64,000 bases of DNA from Myxococcales bacterium (GCA_002721815.1 PBLQ01000011.1:124001-188000), one strand, 5' to 3'; counted from the first letter of the stretch, positions 51,599-61,391 are shown. The notes: a model not told the origin generated them from the letters alone. Translations and numbers: made by a program.

Positions 51599-52858
51599 TC
51601 ACGGCGATTTTTCTTCCCCACCTTTTGGGTCTCCGGGGTCGATAGAGGATTCTGAGGGGGGCGTCGCATGATCAGCACTCACCTCATCAGCTGAGCTGGT
51701 CTGGGCGGCCTGATCTTCTTCTGTTTTTCCTCCAGGCTGGGAAGCATCGACATAAAGAGGGGTGCCTTCTTCAGTGGTTTGACTGCCCCCCGCCTCGGTG
51801 GGCTCATCAGTGTTCACATCACCGGATGGGTCCCCTAAGGCTGGCTGCTCGTCTAACGGAGGCAAGTCCCCGGGTTCAAAGTCAGCGGTGGCACTGGTGC
51901 TGGTGGAATCGTCGAAGGGCGGTTCGGTTTCACCAGGATAAGTTGGCGGATTTTGGTAGAAGGCAGGCTGCGGATTTCGTCCCCGAACCCCCGCTTTTTC
52001 TCTTTTCGCTTCGATGACCGATTCCCAATCCCCAAAGTCAACGGGCTGAAGGTCACCATCCTCAATAATTTTTCGAAACAGCTCAAACCGTTGTTCACTG
52101 GTTAGATTTTCGTCCCAGTAATGGTGCGCCAAGGCATTGAGCAGACCCACGTATTTGTCACCGACGGCATCCAAAGAAGCCAAAGCGGAATCAGGCAGTT
52201 CAGAGATTTCAGAGTTTAGGTTTTTGGCCTCACGCATTTTTTCGCACAAACGCATGTGGAGGAGCTTACTCCATCGGGACAGCGCCTCCCCACTCATTCT
52301 CGTCGTGAAAACATTTTGGCAGCTTTTGGTGGTGTGCTCGATCACCCGCGGAAAACGCAATAGATCTTGCATGACCCAGCTCGGTTGCCAAAAGGCCTCC
52401 CAATCCATGCCACTGGGTGCAGTTCCATTCGGTGAACTTTGTTCAGGCTGTTGGAACAACAGATGCTTCATGGTTTTTAGATGAATGTCGTTGTCTTCGT
52501 CGATACCTTCGCGCCAAACGGACCGCGCCAAAACCCCAGCCCCCAATGCAAAGGCGGCCATTTCCCCTAAGCCACCCTTGGAGTCTTCATTCTTCATGAG
52601 CTGAATGGCCAGCGTTTTTAATTCTGTGTTTCTATCTGAGAGATGCTTTTGCCAAGCGCGTTCCTGATCTCGAAAACGAACCACCCACCGGTTGATAAAA
52701 AAGGTCTTTTCTTCTTCTTCGTTGGGGATGTCAGGAAGGAACGTTCCCATCAGATACCAAGAGATCCCGCGCACCAAGGCTTCACGCCCAACAGGGTGCA
52801 TCTTTGGCGAGCGCATTTGCAAAATGCTGAAAAGCGCTGGGACAAATCGGGTTTCCAT
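51599..52858 (-). CDS. Protein of unknown function, helical domain plus disordered tail
   Basis: 419 residues without a signal peptide. The first ~290 residues are mostly helical with many Trp and His ('HPVGREALVRGISWYLMGTF', 'ALAHHYWDENLTSEQR'). The His spacing recalls zinc-dependent phospholipase-like folds, but no complete motif can be shown. The last ~125 residues are Pro/Glu/Thr/Gly-rich and probably disordered. Not in an operon: the S41 gene is 112 bases downstream. Function not recognised. Confidence 0.6.
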   Translation of the reverse strand: METRFVPALFSILQMRSPKMHPVGREALVRGISWYLMGTFLPDIPNEEEEKTFFINRWVVRFRDQERAWQKHLSDRNTELKTLAIQLMKNEDSKGGLGEMAAFALGAGVLARSVWREGIDEDNDIHLKTMKHLLFQQPEQSSPNGTAPSGMDWEAFWQPSWVMQDLLRFPRVIEHTTKSCQNVFTTRMSGEALSRWSKLLHMRLCEKMREAKNLNSEISELPDSALASLDAVGDKYVGLLNALAHHYWDENLTSEQRFELFRKIIEDGDLQPVDFGDWESVIEAKREKAGVRGRNPQPAFYQNPPTYPGETEPPFDDSTSTSATADFEPGDLPPLDEQPALGDPSGDVNTDEPTEAGGSQTTEEGTPLYVDASQPGGKTEEDQAAQTSSADEVSADHATPPSESSIDPGDPKGGEEKSP

Positions 52859-53054
52859 GAAAGGGATCGTTCCTCTTGGGTAAGGGTCTAATCACCCAGT
52901 TTCATTGGGCGATCATTCAATGGCACCCCCTGAGCACATCACGCATGTGCTTGTTACGTCAACTTGAAAAACCGTTTGCCAGCCGAATCTTTGCATTATA
53001 TGAGAGCCACATAGAAACACCTTTGTTTAATAACTAGATATTTAAGGAAATCCA
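52859..53054. other. Divergent promoter region upstream of pepA
   Basis: 196 bases between divergent genes. Contains a 7-bp inverted repeat AGCACAT-CACGC-ATGTGCT (52933-52951), which could be an operator, and weak promoter-like boxes (TTGCCA near 52977, TATATG near 52998). Nothing else seen. Confidence 0.35.
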
Positions 53055-54608
53055 ATGATCATAAAAGCAGGTGGCCAAGAAGCATTACAGCTCAAAACCG
53101 ATGTCCTGGCCGTAGGCGTATTCGCCAATAAGGCTACGAAACCCCAAAAGAAAACCACCAAAAAGTCCGCGTCTAAACCTGCGCTCAGCCTAGCTGCATG
53201 GGCCAAGCCTTTGGATAAAGCGCTCGGAGGGCTTCTTTTAAAAGAGGTTGAAATTCAAGGTTTTAAGGGAAACTCTGGTCAATCGCTCTCCTTACATACG
53301 CACGGAAAAATCGGCGCCCAGAAGATCATCTTGGTGGGATTAGGAAGTTCTGAAGGCCAAGACGCCCAGCCCTACCGATTGGGGGCAGCCCAAGCGGTTC
53401 ATTTGGCCAGCCAGCAAGGCGCGAAAAACGTCACCATTTACCTACCCAACGAAGGTCAAATTGAAGCGGCGAACCAGGTAGAAGCAATGGCTGAAGGGTG
53501 CCAGCTGAGTACCTACAAGTTTAACAAATACCTCTCGGATAAAACGCCCAGAGTGCAAGTCAAAAAAGCGCATTTGATCCAAACTGGCGTCTCAGCGTCT
53601 AAAGCTTCGGCCGCCATCCGTCGCGGTCAACAAATTGCTGAGGGCGTCGCACTGGCAAGAGATTTGGTCAATGAAACGCCAGAGGGCCTCAGCCCGATTG
53701 AGTTTGCCAAGCGAGCCAGGGCTGTGGGTCGTAAATGCGGTTTGGCCGTAACGGTGATGGACGAGAAAAAGCTCGCAGCCGAGCGCATGCAAATGCTTTT
53801 AGCAGTCTCTCGTGCCTCATCACCGTACCGACCCGCCCGCGTCGTGCAATTGCGTTATCGACCTACTGGCAAGATCAAAAAACATATTGTTTTTGTTGGC
53901 AAGGGCTTGGTCTTTGATTCGGGCGGCCTCGATATCAAACCGGCAGCAGGAATGCTCAATATGAAACTCGACATGGCCGGCGCTGGTTGCGTCCTCGGTG
54001 CCATGTCTGCCATTGGTCAAGTAAAACCAAAAAATGTTGCTGTGACCGCCTACCTGGGTTGTGTAGAAAATGGAATCGGCGGCAACGCTTATCACCCTGG
54101 GGACATCCTCAAGTCACGAAAAGGCATCACCGTAGAAGTGAACAACACCGATGCGGAAGGTCGCTTGGTGATGGCCGATTGCATCGATTACGCACTGACC
54201 AAAGACAAACCGGATGTGCTCATCGATGTGGCCACCCTGACCGGTGCATGCATGGTGGCTCTGGGTGATACCACGGCGGGCGTCTTCAGTCGGCAACAAG
54301 ACTTGGCCGAAGCCATCAAAGGTGCAGGTCAGGAAGCAGGCGAAGACTTTTGGCAACTGCCATTAAACGACCGGTTATTCGGTCAACTCAAGAGCGATAT
54401 TGCAGATATGAAAAATACAGGCGAACGCTTTGGTGGCTCTATCACCGCAGCCCTCTTTTTAGAGCAATTCGTAGATAAGCGGGCCGATTGGGCACATTTG
54501 GACATTGCAGGTCCGGCCATGGCCTCCAAGAGCAATGCCTACACCCCCAAAGGTGGCGCAGGCTTCGGCGCCGCCACTTTGACCCGGTACGTGATGGGGC
54601 AAAGCTAG
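53055..54608 (+). CDS. pepA: Cytosol (leucyl) aminopeptidase PepA
   Basis: 517 residues of peptidase family M17. The C-terminal catalytic domain shows 'VGKGLVFDSGGLDIKPAAGM' (metal-binding Asp), 'MKLDMAGAG' and the hallmark NTDAEGRL near 360, with 'GGSITAALFLEQFV' and 'WAHLDIAGPA' completing the site. The N-terminal domain has a Lys-rich insert ('KPQKKTTKKSASK'). Ribosome site AAGGA is seven bases before the ATG. It releases N-terminal residues from peptides; in some bacteria it also binds DNA. A strong terminator follows. Confidence 0.95.
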   Translation: MIIKAGGQEALQLKTDVLAVGVFANKATKPQKKTTKKSASKPALSLAAWAKPLDKALGGLLLKEVEIQGFKGNSGQSLSLHTHGKIGAQKIILVGLGSSEGQDAQPYRLGAAQAVHLASQQGAKNVTIYLPNEGQIEAANQVEAMAEGCQLSTYKFNKYLSDKTPRVQVKKAHLIQTGVSASKASAAIRRGQQIAEGVALARDLVNETPEGLSPIEFAKRARAVGRKCGLAVTVMDEKKLAAERMQMLLAVSRASSPYRPARVVQLRYRPTGKIKKHIVFVGKGLVFDSGGLDIKPAAGMLNMKLDMAGAGCVLGAMSAIGQVKPKNVAVTAYLGCVENGIGGNAYHPGDILKSRKGITVEVNNTDAEGRLVMADCIDYALTKDKPDVLIDVATLTGACMVALGDTTAGVFSRQQDLAEAIKGAGQEAGEDFWQLPLNDRLFGQLKSDIADMKNTGERFGGSITAALFLEQFVDKRADWAHLDIAGPAMASKSNAYTPKGGAGFGAATLTRYVMGQS

Positions 54609-54655
54609 GGGCCATTTGCCCCCTTGACAATTGACGCTGATCTAAGCACTTTTAC

Positions 54656-54691
54656 AAGCGGAATCGGGCCAAAACCCGATCCGCTTTTTTT
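54656..54691 (+). terminator. Intrinsic terminator after pepA
   Basis: AAGCGG-A-ATCGGG, loop, CCCGAT-CCGCTT followed by a T-run. Twelve pairs with one mismatch, 48 bases past the pepA stop, so rho has its own promoter downstream. Confidence 0.9.
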
Positions 54692-54779
54692 GTGGCAGAT
54701 TCCAGTCAAGCGGCAACGGGCAATCCGTTGCTAAGGAACCGCGCCAACCTTCCCCCAAAAATGACAAAGGCACCAGACA

Positions 54780-56147
54780 ATGGCTGAAGAACAGGTAATG
54801 GCGACCAAAGGTCCCGCAACGAGCAACAAGAATTCTGCGAACAATGGCAAGACCAAAGTAGACCCGCGAAAACCCATCGTCGACCCCAGTATTCCGGCTG
54901 TGAACCTCACCGACCTTAAAAACCTGCCCATCACCGAACTGCACCCACGGGCCGAAGAACTGGACGTGGAGCTGGACGGTGCCCTTCGCAAGCAAGACAT
55001 GGTCTTCGAAATCTTGCGAGCCCAAACCGAGCGAAAAGGTTCCATCACGGGACACGGTATTTTGGAATTGTTTCCCGAGGGCTACGGTTTCCTGCGCGAG
55101 CCGACCTACAATTACGAGCCTTCTGCAGATGATATTTACGTGGCCCCTTCCCAGGTCCGTAACTTTGGCCTCAGAACCGGCGACGCCGTATTTGGCACTG
55201 TACGCGCTCCTACAGAAAAAGAACGCTACTACGCCCTGTATGAAGTGCAAAAAGTCAACGGTTTAGACATCAAGGATCACAAGCACAAAATCTCGTTTGA
55301 TAACCTCACGCCCCTTTACCCACAGGAGCGTTTTCAACTGGAAAGCAATCCAACCAACTTTTCAACCCGCATTATCGATTTGGTATCCCCCATCGGTAAA
55401 GGGCAACGTGCGCTCATCGTTTCACCTCCTCGTGCAGGTAAAACGGTGATTCTCCAAGACATCGCCAACGCGATCACCGCCAATCACCCTGAAGTGACTT
55501 TGTTGGTTTTGCTCATCGATGAGCGTCCCGAAGAAGTCACGGACATGCAGCGCAACATCAAGGGCGAAGTGGTGTCATCCACTTTCGACGAACCCCCTAC
55601 CCGCCACGTACAAGTGGCCGAAATGGTCATCGAAAAAGCCAAGCGTCTGGTCGAGTTGAAGAAAGACGTGGTGATTTTACTCGATTCCATTACCCGGCTT
55701 GGTCGCGCTTACAATACAGTGGTTCCCCCCAGTGGCAAAATCCTGTCCGGCGGTGTGGATTCTAACGCCCTCCACAAGCCCAAACGATTTTTTGGCGCCG
55801 CCCGTAATGTGGAACAAGGTGGTTCACTCACCATCGTAGGTACCGCATTGATCGATACCGGCAGTCGAATGGACGAAGTGATTTTCGAAGAGTTCAAAGG
55901 AACGGGTAACTCTGAAATCGTACTCGATCGAAAGCTCATGGAAAAACGTATTTTCCCATGTCTCGACATCAACAAATCAGGGACACGTAAAGAAGACCTG
56001 CTGCTCGAGCCCGATACGCTGAACCGAGTCTGGATTTTGCGTCAGCTCTTGCACCCGCTCAATGTCATCGACTCCATGGAGTTTTTGCTCAGCCGAATGA
56101 AAGGCACCACGAGTAACGATGAATTTTTAGCGAGTATGAGTGGTTAA
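54780..56147 (+). CDS. rho: Transcription termination factor Rho
   Basis: 455 residues. N-terminal helix bundle after a Lys/Asn-rich lead-in of about 45 residues, the RNA-binding cold-shock fold ('[18 protein letters not shown]', ~95-170), Walker A '[12 protein letters not shown]' (~217), Walker B '[16 protein letters not shown]' and the R-loop 'RPEEVTDM'. It is a hexameric RNA helicase that ends transcription. Length and motifs are standard. The gap to the next gene (minus strand) is five bases, and no hairpin terminator is seen at its own end. Confidence 0.97.
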   Translation: MAEEQVMATKGPATSNKNSANNGKTKVDPRKPIVDPSIPAVNLTDLKNLPITELHPRAEELDVELDGALRKQDMVFEILRAQTERKGSITGHGILELFPEGYGFLREPTYNYEPSADDIYVAPSQVRNFGLRTGDAVFGTVRAPTEKERYYALYEVQKVNGLDIKDHKHKISFDNLTPLYPQERFQLESNPTNFSTRIIDLVSPIGKGQRALIVSPPRAGKTVILQDIANAITANHPEVTLLVLLIDERPEEVTDMQRNIKGEVVSSTFDEPPTRHVQVAEMVIEKAKRLVELKKDVVILLDSITRLGRAYNTVVPPSGKILSGGVDSNALHKPKRFFGAARNVEQGGSLTIVGTALIDTGSRMDEVIFEEFKGTGNSEIVLDRKLMEKRIFPCLDINKSGTRKEDLLLEPDTLNRVWILRQLLHPLNVIDSMEFLLSRMKGTTSNDEFLASMSG

Positions 56148-56152
56148 AGCGT

Positions 56153-57898
56153 CTAACCTTTAAGATGGCGTAATAAGAACCGCCCCCACCACCAAGACAA
56201 CGCACCGTTGGCAAACAGCCATGCGGCATCGGTGAAACCATGTCCGCTGATCCAAGGCACGTCGACGTGTCCCAAAAAGCTTTGGCTTAAAAAGTAGGCC
56301 GCGGCGCCAATGGAAAAGGCAGCCAGGTAGGTTCGGGCTGACTTCACGCCCCACAACATCAGCGAGGGCAACAGAACCCACAAAAAGTTCGAGCTGACAG
56401 GGTGGAAATGGGCCTGCGGTCCGATCGCGAGATGTGCCCAACCCAAAGGGCTGGTGAATGCTTCGGGCAACATGAAGGTAAAGGTCCCACCCACGTAAAG
56501 TAAGAGCAAAGCGGGCCCGGTAGAAAAAAGCATTCTGCCGTTTCGCAATCGCGCCATCCCCAATAACCCCAGCATCAGGGCAAAACCGAATCCGTATGTG
56601 GCCTTTTGTGCATTGGACACTTGAAAAGCATTGCCTCCATCCAAGAGGCCAGCCCCGTATTTGAGGGTCTCGTCACGTTTGTCAGCGGAGTTCGCCAGGG
56701 TTTGGGTAATGGCGTCCGGGTCGGTGATGCCCGCGGCGTACAGGAGGGCCGCAATCCCCGCCACATGAGGCGCCGCCATGGATGTTCCTTGAAATGGAAA
56801 GTACCCGTGTTGGGTAGGATCGCCAATGGCGATGGTATTTTGGAGCACACCATCGGGGATGCCGTCGTTGTTAAGATCAACTCGAGTATCTCCACCAGGT
56901 GCTGCGATTTCTAGTTCTTTGCCGTGGGATGAATAGAACGCGAGTTTCCCGTCAGGTCCCACCGAAGACACAGCCACACACTCGGGATAACGGGCTGGAT
57001 ACTCAACACGAGCGCGCCCTGTGTTGCCCGCGGCGCACACCAAAGTGACGCCTTTGTTGTAGGCGTACTTGATGGCTTTGTGCATGGTGGGCGAATAAAA
57101 CCCGCCTCCTAAAGAGAGGTTGATCACATTCGCCCCGTGATCCGCTGCCCATCGGATCCCCTTAGAGATACCACCCAAGGATCCCCCACCACTCTTGGCG
57201 AGTACCTTGATCGGCATGATGGCCGCCCTTGGCGCAATTCCCGCCACGCCTAAGTCATTGTTGGTACTCTGGGCGATGGTCCCCGCCACATGGGTGCCGT
57301 GGCCATGATCATCAGAGGGGTCATCGTTGTTGTCCACAAAGTTGTAACCGGCCACAAATTGGGTTTGTCGTAAATCGGGTACCCGCGCGAACTGGCTTTT
57401 CTTGCCATCGAGTTTACCAAAACTCACCCCGGTATCGACCACGGCCACCACCACTTCATCGCCGGCTGAATGTTCCCAAGCGGATTCGAGATGGATCATG
57501 TCAAAATGCCATTGGCTCTTGTACATGGGATCATTGGGGTTTTTGATTTTACCCGACGTCGGAGGATCCGCAGGTGCTTCTTGAAACAACCCTAAAATCT
57601 GATTGGGTTCCACACTTTCCACTTCAGGATGCTTTTTCAGCCAAGAAACCATTGCGCGGGACAAGTGACCTATCTCCAATCGCTTGCCGGGAGAAAGCGC
57701 TGCGGGACTCCCCAACTTGACGGCCAATTTTTGGGCGATGGCAGCAATGGTACCCGCGTCCGCATCATCCGCCAAGTCCACCAACCAACCGTCTGGGGCC
57801 TGCTCGGTGGCTTTAAGAAAAGCCGATGGATCGTTTTGTACCGCGGCCGCATGTGGCGCCCAAGCTACCGTAAGAAAGAAAAGCAATGCTTTAGTCAT
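56153..57898 (-). CDS. Secreted subtilisin-like serine protease with C-terminal membrane helices
   Basis: 581 residues. Signal peptide (1-19, 'PHAAA'), an inhibitor-like propeptide to ~100, then an S8 catalytic domain: Asp155 in 'VAVVDTGVS', His200 in 'DDHGHGTHVAG', Asn in 'VCAAGNTG' and Ser373 in 'QGTSMAAPHVAG'. After a domain end near 435, four or five hydrophobic segments follow (about 437-575), with a final Arg-rich end. The protease would be tethered in a membrane facing outward. The extra helices are unusual for the family. Converges on rho. Confidence 0.9.
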   Translation of the reverse strand: MTKALLFFLTVAWAPHAAAVQNDPSAFLKATEQAPDGWLVDLADDADAGTIAAIAQKLAVKLGSPAALSPGKRLEIGHLSRAMVSWLKKHPEVESVEPNQILGLFQEAPADPPTSGKIKNPNDPMYKSQWHFDMIHLESAWEHSAGDEVVVAVVDTGVSFGKLDGKKSQFARVPDLRQTQFVAGYNFVDNNDDPSDDHGHGTHVAGTIAQSTNNDLGVAGIAPRAAIMPIKVLAKSGGGSLGGISKGIRWAADHGANVINLSLGGGFYSPTMHKAIKYAYNKGVTLVCAAGNTGRARVEYPARYPECVAVSSVGPDGKLAFYSSHGKELEIAAPGGDTRVDLNNDGIPDGVLQNTIAIGDPTQHGYFPFQGTSMAAPHVAGIAALLYAAGITDPDAITQTLANSADKRDETLKYGAGLLDGGNAFQVSNAQKATYGFGFALMLGLLGMARLRNGRMLFSTGPALLLLYVGGTFTFMLPEAFTSPLGWAHLAIGPQAHFHPVSSNFLWVLLPSLMLWGVKSARTYLAAFSIGAAAYFLSQSFLGHVDVPWISGHGFTDAAWLFANGALSWWWGRFLLRHLKG

Positions 57899-58079
57899 CC
57901 GTGAACCTCATCCGTAACGTTACCCTTAATATAATAACAAACTCTGCCCGTGCTTGCTCACCATTTCAATTTGAAAAACCAAGTTTCATTCTGGAACATG
58001 AGCCCGGCCAGCGCAATTGAAACTCGTTTAAATATTGGAGAGTTACGGTCTGGAACGCTTATTGCTCAACCCCCTGTAG

Positions 58080-58196
58080 CATTCGGGCTTTCACAATCGT
58101 CCAAAGGGAAGAAGCCCTTTCGGTTGTAGCTTTAAGCTCTCAGTCATTTACTGCCGTGCATCCAACCAAAAATTAACACTGTGGAAAGCCCGAATG
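58080..58196. repeat. 117-bp inverted-repeat element with inner hairpin
   Basis: CATTCGGGCTTTCACA (58080-58095) and TGTGGAAAGCCCGAATG (58180-58196) are inverted repeats that pair over 16 positions with one bulged base. Inside lies a second hairpin, AAAGGG-AAGAAG-CCCTTT (58103-58120). The element fills much of the 298-base gap between the subtilisin and the di-haem gene and ends directly at the latter's stop codon. No T-run or open frame is present. It could be a folded RNA, a transposon-like repeat or an RNA-stabilising 3' end. The rest of the gap (57899-58079) is A+T-rich with nothing recognised. Confidence 0.6.
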
Positions 58197-59843
58197 TCAT
58201 CTTATTCGAATGGAAGGCGCGCGTTTCAAACTCAGTAAATAGATACGAATAGAGCCTTTGTCATGTTCCGTCAGCGCTTCAAATGCATCGGCTGCGCCTC
58301 GCGCCTCACTGCCGGTCCCCCCATGCATCCAAATGGCCTCGTCCAATCGCGTGGCGCTGCCATCGTGGAGGTAAGGCCCCGTGTTGGCCAACCCAACCAA
58401 GCGACGGGTGAGAAACTGGTCCTTGGCTACGCCACGGTCTTCGTACAAACTTTCTAGCCGATCGCCCATGTGATGACGTTTGAAATCACTAAAAACTGGG
58501 ACCCAGGTCACCTGTTCAGCATCTACATTGGGCCTTGGGGTTGCCGCGTCGTGCCGTAAATCAATGGCCAAAGCAGACTCAGACAGTTCGGCTTTGCTGA
58601 CGAAAACGGTGTTCGTCAGAGGGAGGTAAGGCACGTGACAGCTGGCGCATCCGATGGTTTCAAAAGCTTCTGCCCCCTCAAGCCACCGGAACACATATTC
58701 TTGGGTTTCCTCAAAAGTGATCTCTGAACCCAAGGGGTCACCGCCCGTCACCATGCCCTCAGCAGGTACGGCCACCACCGGCGTGTCTAAAGTGGCCAAA
58801 AACAATTCCATCGCAGTCAACTGCCCCTCAGTAATCTCACGTTCGATCCCGTCATGATCAGGGTCACCCACGGGGCCCTCACCTAAGTCCAACTGTTCCA
58901 ACGCACCCGCTTCGTGATCCGCCACAGCCTCCTCGGTTTGCAGACCAAAATGCAGCTGGAACGAATGAGACAAGAAGTCTCGCATCTTTTCGAAGTTCCC
59001 CTTCCACCCAAAAGGCTTCACCACCAAGTCAGTATCCACACCCAACAGGCCGGTGCTGTCCGTCACCACCTCACCATCTTCTAAAGACAGCACCAAAGTC
59101 CCAAAATTAATTTCTTTAGAAGTCAGTCCTATCTCTTGCCGTTCGCCCGTCTCCCTTAATTCAGACAAAGCCGTTTCTTTTTGCATCAACAAATCTGCAT
59201 TGATTTCTTGCGCCAGCAATTGCACCCAACCCAACCCCCACAATGACAGAGGGTTTCGGGCATCGGCCTGTGTTGCCGTTTCGCCATTACCAAACATAAA
59301 AGCGTTGTCTGCACGATCACCGCCGCCCGCAAAGCCACCTTTCCAATGACAGTCAACACATGCCCTGGCATCGGGGCCACCCACATGTCCCGTTTGAAAT
59401 CTAGAAGCTGGGTTCTCGCCGTTAGCAAGCGACCCACCAAACCCCTCTTCGGCCGTGAAGTTTTTCAGAAAAAGAGCGCGACCCACATCAACGGCCTGCG
59501 CGGTGGTTAAACATCCCTGCGCCACCCAAGATTGCTCAACACGATAACGTGCATGATTTTGATCCGGCCACATGGCTTCGAAAAAACGTTCTTCCTCCCG
59601 TGCCTGTCGGTAAGCCCGCCACTGCTCCGCGGTGTTTTTGTCCACCGCGGAATGGACAGGCCCGCCCAGTCCTGGTGGCAATTCAATCGGCGGACAATCT
59701 GCTGCGGGAGGGACACCCTGAGGCGCATCTTCAACGGCACCTTGGGGCTTTTGTTCCATCTTTTGAGCGTCTTTGTCCCCTGCACTTTGGGGACAACCCA
59801 GAAGCATCGAAAGCAAAACCAAATAAAACAGAAAACGTTTCAT
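58197..59843 (-). CDS. Di-haem oxidoreductase-like cytochrome c lipoprotein (DUF1111), copy 2
   Basis: 548 residues. Lipoprotein signal 'LSMLLGC'; two haem motifs, CVDCH near 162 and CASCH near 404. Between them lies a region with 'NPLSLWGLGWVQLLAQEINA', and the end reads 'LANTGPYLHDGSATRLDEAI' and 'HGGTGSEARGAADAFEALTE'. This is the pattern of DUF1111 / DHOR proteins, distant relatives of MauG and cytochrome c peroxidases. Probably acts in the outer membrane or periplasm; substrate unknown. The ATG directly follows the stop of its paralogue (TAAATG). The first CxxCH sits further from the N-terminus than in peroxidases. Confidence 0.8.
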   Translation of the reverse strand: MKRFLFYLVLLSMLLGCPQSAGDKDAQKMEQKPQGAVEDAPQGVPPAADCPPIELPPGLGGPVHSAVDKNTAEQWRAYRQAREEERFFEAMWPDQNHARYRVEQSWVAQGCLTTAQAVDVGRALFLKNFTAEEGFGGSLANGENPASRFQTGHVGGPDARACVDCHWKGGFAGGGDRADNAFMFGNGETATQADARNPLSLWGLGWVQLLAQEINADLLMQKETALSELRETGERQEIGLTSKEINFGTLVLSLEDGEVVTDSTGLLGVDTDLVVKPFGWKGNFEKMRDFLSHSFQLHFGLQTEEAVADHEAGALEQLDLGEGPVGDPDHDGIEREITEGQLTAMELFLATLDTPVVAVPAEGMVTGGDPLGSEITFEETQEYVFRWLEGAEAFETIGCASCHVPYLPLTNTVFVSKAELSESALAIDLRHDAATPRPNVDAEQVTWVPVFSDFKRHHMGDRLESLYEDRGVAKDQFLTRRLVGLANTGPYLHDGSATRLDEAIWMHGGTGSEARGAADAFEALTEHDKGSIRIYLLSLKRAPSIRIR

Positions 59844-61391
59844 TTATTCCACCAAGACCACGGGTTCTCGGGTGAGGGACATTAAGAACAAACGCACTTT
59901 ACCCCTCTCCTCTTCATTTAAATTCTCATAGGCTTCTTTTGCAGCTTGGGCTTCACCACCATGGGCAAGGATGGCCTCCTCCACCGTGGTGGCCCGACCA
60001 TCATGCAGGTAAGGTGCGGTGTCGGCCAGCCCCCATAAGGAACGCGTGAGCCAAAAAGACGCCGGCACATCGTTGGCACCGTCGGGTAATGCTTCGTCTT
60101 TGGGGTCAGCCAAAGCGTCTCCCATGTCATGTCTTCGTAGATCTGTGAAAGGATAAATGGGCGTCCCACCCAACGTTTCACCTTGGTCATCCGCTCCAAA
60201 ATCCACCTGTGTCGGTTGTGGCGCTTGCCCGTGTTCTTGTAAATTCACGGACACCTCCCAAGCCTCCTCAAGTTCGGCACGAAGATTCACTTCAGTATGA
60301 CCGAGCCGGTGTTCAGGGACGTGACAGTCTGCACACCCAATGGTTTTAAAATTTTCAAAGCCCTCCTGCCAATACCCCACAAAAGGGGTGCTCAAAGGTG
60401 GTTTCACCACGGGCGTCCCCAGCATGCTCAAGTATCCCGCCAAAAGAACAGAAACGGCACTTTGGGCCTCATCAGAGACCCCATCCCCATCTGGATCATC
60501 TTCGGGCCCGCCACCCAAATAGGTTTCAGCGTCGGCTCGCTGTCGGTAGAGACGAGATGCCGTTTGCAGCCCCAAATGAATTTGGAGCGCCTCATCCACC
60601 AAAGATGTCAAATCAGTGTGACGGCCTTTGTGCCCAAAGGGTCGTACTTTGAGGTCTTCGGAGATAGCGGTGAGTTCCGAAGTGTCCAAGGCGCCATCCG
60701 GCTTTGCGGTAATAAAACCGAAATCGATATCCTTGTATTTCAACTGTCGCCGAACGGCCTCCCCGGTAAGTTGCGCTTCTTCCAGGGCCAAATCTCGTGC
60801 GATCTGAAAAGAGGTATCCATTTCGCGAGCCAGCAACTGAATGTAACCCAAACCCATCACGTGTGGTGCGTCGCGTGCGATGGCACTGTCGATCATTTGA
60901 TCATGGCCGCGAAAAAATGCTTTCTGCGTCGATGTCCCTGCACCGTCTGGACCACCACTGAAATGACAGGCGCGACAGGAAGAAGCATCGGGGCCTCCCA
61001 ATTCTCCCTCGTGAATGCGACGGTTCATGGCTGGAGCTCCCGCTAAATTGACCCGCTGACCCAAACCAAAACCGCCTAAATAATCGTGCTCGGCTTCGAA
61101 GCCCTCATCACCCAGGTCGAAGATAAAGGCCATGTGACCTTCAGCAAACAAAAGCTGTAGATAGGCATCACCCAACAAGGTTTCGAATCGCTCATTGGCG
61201 TCTGTCGCTGCGCGAAGTTTCTCGCTGTAGGACCGTTTGTACAGAAAAATGGCATCGGCTAGATCTTCGTCATCGCCCGCATCAAGACCTTGCTGCAATA
61301 CGGATTGATGGAGATAGTACCCCACAGAAGAAGAGCAGCCAATGAACATCAGCCCAAGCAGAAGTCCAATGATGTGTTTCTTCTTCGGCAT
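59844..61391 (-). CDS. Di-haem oxidoreductase-like cytochrome c lipoprotein (DUF1111), copy 1
   Basis: 515 residues from the ATG at 61391 (GGAGG ten bases upstream); an ATG at 61451 would prepend 20 residues before the signal and is rejected. Lipoprotein signal 'LLGLMFIGC'. Haem motifs CRACH near 138 and CADCH near 357, 'APHVMGLGYIQLLAREMDTS' between them, and 'WGLADTAPYLHDGRATTVEE' near the end. A paralogue of the next gene over its whole length, but far diverged. Together they form a two-gene operon. Confidence 0.82.
   Translation of the reverse strand: MPKKKHIIGLLLGLMFIGCSSSVGYYLHQSVLQQGLDAGDDEDLADAIFLYKRSYSEKLRAATDANERFETLLGDAYLQLLFAEGHMAFIFDLGDEGFEAEHDYLGGFGLGQRVNLAGAPAMNRRIHEGELGGPDASSCRACHFSGGPDGAGTSTQKAFFRGHDQMIDSAIARDAPHVMGLGYIQLLAREMDTSFQIARDLALEEAQLTGEAVRRQLKYKDIDFGFITAKPDGALDTSELTAISEDLKVRPFGHKGRHTDLTSLVDEALQIHLGLQTASRLYRQRADAETYLGGGPEDDPDGDGVSDEAQSAVSVLLAGYLSMLGTPVVKPPLSTPFVGYWQEGFENFKTIGCADCHVPEHRLGHTEVNLRAELEEAWEVSVNLQEHGQAPQPTQVDFGADDQGETLGGTPIYPFTDLRRHDMGDALADPKDEALPDGANDVPASFWLTRSLWGLADTAPYLHDGRATTVEEAILAHGGEAQAAKEAYENLNEEERGKVRLFLMSLTREPVVLVE

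Noticed and set aside
52921-52936. Sigma-54 promoter (TGGCAC with GG-N10-GC)
   Set aside because: The -12 box reads GAGCA rather than TTGCA and no enhancer-binding regulator is near.
53592-53792. Minus-strand small frames inside pepA
   Set aside because: Antisense shadows of a well-conserved gene with no ribosome site.
58080-58196. Retron msr-msd RNA
   Set aside because: Inverted repeats and a myxobacterial host suggested it, but no reverse transcriptase gene lies within the window and the conserved priming G context was not found.
60297-61046. A 249-codon open frame on the plus strand
   Set aside because: Lies wholly inside and antisense to the di-haem cytochrome gene; the product has no signal, domain or coding pattern and no ribosome site.
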